Shown one piece after another: positions 6,747 to 9,455 of a stretch of DNA of 9,455 nucleotides; the stretch's first letter is position 1; the number at the start of each line of letters is the position of its first letter. A program made the position numbers and the translations under genes. The notes beneath the pieces were generated by a model. It made no database searches, was not told where the DNA came from, and worked only from the letters and a program-made list of their open reading frames with translations. Origin of the DNA: an uncultured Clostridia bacterium (GTDB lineage: Bacteria > Bacillota > Clostridia > Lachnospirales > Anaerotignaceae); the NCBI GenBank assembly GCA_947036475.1, contig CAMQRG010000069.1:1-9455 (forward strand). The letters run 5' to 3'.

Positions 6747-6782
6747 CCCCCAAAAGCGGGAATTTCCTCTTGCCTATGGGGG
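6747..6782 (+). repeat. Inverted repeat between the SdpI-like gene and secA
   Basis: CCCCCA at 6747-6752 can pair with TGGGGG at 6777-6782 around a 24-base loop. It could be a poor terminator for the SdpI-like gene, but only a broken T-rich stretch (TATTCTTCTGTT) follows. It ends just before the secA -10 box. Its role is uncertain. Confidence 0.3.
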
Positions 6783-6804
6783 TATTCTTCTGTTAAACTA
6801 TAAT
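6770..6804 (+). promoter_or_regulatory. Candidate secA promoter
   Basis: TATAAT at 6799-6804 is a perfect housekeeping -10 box, 73 bases before the secA start. No good -35 lies 17 bases upstream of it. TTGCCT at 6770-6775 would fit better with an overlapping, poorer -10, TAAACT at 6794-6799 (18-base spacer). A promoter in this gap is likely, but which of the two is used is unclear. Confidence 0.45.
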
Positions 6805-6877
6805 AATGTAAAATGTAGCAGTATGCCTGTGCGCGGGAATGTGGCAGGTGATCACATAGAAAAATGAGGTGAACCGA

Positions 6878-9409
6878 ATGGGGTTATTGGAAAAGATATT
6901 TGGGAATTACAGCGAAAAGGAGATTAAGAAGATTAAACCGATTGTCAATAAAATTGAGTCGCTGGCTCCCCAATATGAAACCCTTTCCGATGAGGAACTG
7001 AGAGGAAAAACACAGGAATTCAGGGACCGTCTGGCGGCGGGAGAAACGCTGGACGACATTCTGCCGGAAGCATACGCCGTTGTGCGGGAGGCTTCTTCGA
7101 GAGCGAATGTGCTGAACATGCGCCATTTCCCGGTGCAGCTGATGGGCGGCATCGTGATGCATCAGGGGCGTATCGCGGAGATGAAAACAGGTGAAGGCAA
7201 AACGCTGGTGGCAACGCTGCCGGCTTATCTGAATGCGCTGGAAGGCAAGGGCGTTCACGTTGTTACGGTCAATGACTATCTGGCACAGCGCGACTCCCAG
7301 TGGATGGGCGAGGTATTCCGCTTTCTGGGCATGACGGTAGGCTGTATTCTGAACGGCCTGGACAATAACGAACGCCGCGAGGCTTACGCATGCGATATCA
7401 CTTATGGTACAAACAATGAGTTCGGTTTTGACTATCTGAGGGACAACATGGTTGTGCGCAAGGAGAACATGGTGCAGCGCGACCTGCACTTTGCCATTAT
7501 CGACGAGGTGGACTCTGTCCTGATTGACGAGGCGCGTACACCTCTGATTATTTCCGGCAGCGGTTCCAAGTCTACTGATTTGTACCGCGTTGCGGATTTG
7601 TTTGTAAAACAGCTGAAAAAGGGTCGTATTCTGAATGAGGAAGAAGCCATGAACCCCTTGATGAAGGAGGAGATTCAGGAAGAAGGCGATTACATTCTGG
7701 ACGAAAAGGCGAAATCGGTTGTACTGACGCAGGAAGGTATTACGAAGGCGGAGAAATTCTTTTCCGTTGAAAATCTTTCTGATCCGGAAAATCTGGAATT
7801 GCAGCACCATATCAACAACGCGCTGAAAGCAAACTACAATATGCATCTGGACAAGGATTATGTTATCAATGAGGGCGAAATTGTCATTGTTGACGAATTT
7901 ACAGGGCGTATGATGCCAGGCAGACGTTATTCCGATGGTCTGCATCAGGCGATTGAGGCGAAAGAAAACGTGCAGGTACGGCGTGAAAGCAAGACGCTGG
8001 CGACAATCACGTTCCAGAACTTTTTTAACAAATATAACAAAAAATGCGGTATGACCGGTACGGCAAAAACGGAGGAAGAAGAATTCCGCAATATTTACGG
8101 TATGGACGTTGTGGAAATTCCCACGAACCGTCCGGTACAGAGGAAGGATTTGCAGGATGTGGTTTACCGGACAGAGGCAGGCAAATTCCGCGCTGTGGTA
8201 AAGGATATTTTGGAGGCGCATGAAAAGGGACAGCCTGTTCTGGTTGGTACTGTTACGATTGATAAATCTGAGGAACTGAGCAAGCTGCTCAAGCGCGAGG
8301 GCGTAAAGCATCAGGTGCTGAATGCGAAATACCATGCGCAGGAAGCGGAAATTGTTGCTCTGGCCGGGCAGATGGGGGCGGTTACGATTGCGACAAACAT
8401 GGCTGGCCGTGGTACGGATATCAAGCTGGGCGAAGGTGTGGCAGAGCTGGGCGGCCTGAAAATTATCGGTACGGAGCGGCATGAATCCAGACGTATCGAC
8501 AACCAGCTGCGCGGACGTTCCGGACGTCAGGGCGACCCCGGCGAGTCCCGTTTCTATATCTCTCTGGAGGACGACCTGATGCGCCTGTTTGGCTCCGAAA
8601 AGACCATGAAGGTTGTAGATGCGATGGGCATGAGCGAGGACGAGCCTATTGAGGCGGGCATGCTGACAAAAGCTATTGAAAACGCGCAGAAAAAGGTTGA
8701 GGGCAATAACTTTGCTGTTCGTAAGCATCTGCTGGAATACGACCAGGTTATGAACGAGCAGAGGGAAATTATTTATGGAGAACGGCGCAGGGTACTGTAT
8801 GGTGAAAACCTGCGTGACAGCATGATTGCAATGATTCATGCGGTAACAGACCGCGCTGTGGACGCGCATATCGGCGATGACCAGCTGCCGGAGGAATGGG
8901 ATATGAATGCATTCAGCGAAAGCATTTCGGCAATCATTCCGATTGGGCGTATCAATATCAAAGAAGATGCGCTTGCGCAGATGACGAAAGAAAAGCTGAA
9001 AGATAGCATGAAAAACCTCGGCGAACAGTTGTATCAGCTGAAGGAAAAGGAAATCGGGCAGGGACAGCCCGACGGCGAGGAACGTATGCGTGAACTGGAG
9101 CGCGTTGTGATGCTGCGTGTGATTGACCAGAAATGGATGGACCACATCGACGATATGGACCAGATGCGGCAGGGCATCGGGCTGCATGCTTATGCACAGC
9201 GCGACCCGTTGATGGAATATAAGTTCACAGCATATGATATGTTTGAGGAAATGAGTCAGCATATTCAGGAGGATACGCTGAAAATACTGTACCGCGTGCG
9301 GATACAGACAGAGGTGAAGCGCGAGGAAGTTGCGAAGCCGATGTTTACGAACAAGGACGATTCCGCTGTAAAGCAGCCGAAGAAACGGACTGCGGAGAAG
9401 GTCGGGCGG
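6878..9409 (+). CDS. secA: Preprotein translocase ATPase SecA, 3' end missing
   Basis: SecA is the motor ATPase that pushes unfolded preproteins through the SecYEG channel. Genomic sequence covers 844 residues, most of the family length. Walker A TGEGKT is at 104-109. The DEAD-type Walker B is in IIDEVDSVLIDEARTPLIISG at 207-227, with Asp209-Glu210. TGTAKTEEEEF, ATNMAGRGTDIKLGEG and the arginine-finger motif QLRGRSGRQGDPGESRFY mark the second ATPase domain and its border. The preprotein cross-linking, helical wing and scaffold regions are intact, with WMDHIDDMDQMRQGIGLHAY near the C-terminus. I chose the ATG at 6878 (MGLLEKIFGN, the usual SecA start) with GAGGTG at 6866-6871 six bases upstream; the GTG at 6869 lies inside that site. 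After Arg844 the frame continues into adapter DNA as LSLIHI and a false stop. The true linker end and any zinc-binding tail are missing. Confidence 0.97.
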
Positions 9410-9455
9410 CTGTCTCTTATACACATCTGACGCTGCCGACGACTCCTTACGTGTA
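9410..9455 (+). other. Nextera/Tn5 sequencing adapter left at the contig end (not genomic)
   Basis: The Tn5 mosaic end CTGTCTCTTATACACATCT is at 9410-9428. GACGCTGCCGACGA at 9429-9442 is the reverse complement of the Nextera Read 1 adapter portion. CTCCTTAC at 9443-9450 sits in the i5 index position; its reverse complement GTAAGGAG is the Illumina i5 index numbered 505. GTGTA at 9451-9455 is the start of the reverse-complemented P5 arm. The order and lengths match the library construct exactly. Base 9410 could by chance also be genomic. This stretch should be trimmed and not annotated as biology. Confidence 0.98.

Noticed and set aside
6884..9424. A minus-strand frame open for about 846 codons opposite secA
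   Set aside because: It begins inside the sequencing adapter (MYKRQ), has no Shine-Dalgarno site, and its translation is a His/Arg/Phe/Leu-rich mirror of secA codon usage. It is a compositional shadow.
1..9455. CRISPR arrays, tRNA or rRNA genes, insertion sequences, prophage or defence genes
   Set aside because: No spaced direct repeats, cloverleaf-like sequence, transposase motifs or terminal repeats were seen. The only transposon-derived sequence is the library adapter at 9410-9428.

Overview
The window looks like one end of a draft-assembly contig from an endospore-forming, chemotactic member of the Firmicutes, most likely class Clostridia. The evidence is a spoVA operon, strong Gram-positive Shine-Dalgarno sites, short intergenic gaps with U-tailed hairpins, and a clostridial-style Cache chemoreceptor. 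The genus cannot be fixed from the sequence. All recognised genes are on the + strand.

Layout: (1) 1-342 holds no recognisable gene, only an unexplained frame open from the left edge to 273. (2) 343-2316 is a membrane chemoreceptor (dCache, HAMP, MCP signalling domain), closed by a good terminator at 2371-2415. (3) 2524-5417 is a tightly packed spoVA operon, spoVAA-AB-AC-AD-AE. A sequence matching the forespore sigma-G consensus lies in front of it (2445-2473) and a strong terminator behind it (5496-5539). The products form the machinery that moves Ca-dipicolinic acid (DPA) into the forespore and releases it at germination. (4) 5665-6186 is a small HD-domain putative phosphohydrolase with its own vegetative-type promoter, which is preceded by a perfect 11-bp A/T tandem repeat. 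(5) 6277-6705 is a small SdpI-family membrane protein, separated from the HD gene by a terminator-like hairpin with almost no room for a separate promoter. (6) 6878-9409 is secA, the preprotein translocase ATPase, cut off by the end of genomic sequence.

The last 46 bases (9410-9455) are not genomic. They are the Tn5/Nextera mosaic end, the Read 1 adapter, an 8-base i5 index and the first bases of the P5 arm. The secA frame reads through this adapter and ends at a false stop, so the apparent C-terminus is an artefact and the true secA end is missing.

I found no previously undescribed system. The genes are ordinary sporulation, chemotaxis and secretion functions. The points that deserve a second look are the adapter, the reduced spoVA gene set, the promoter architectures and the orphan SdpI-like gene.
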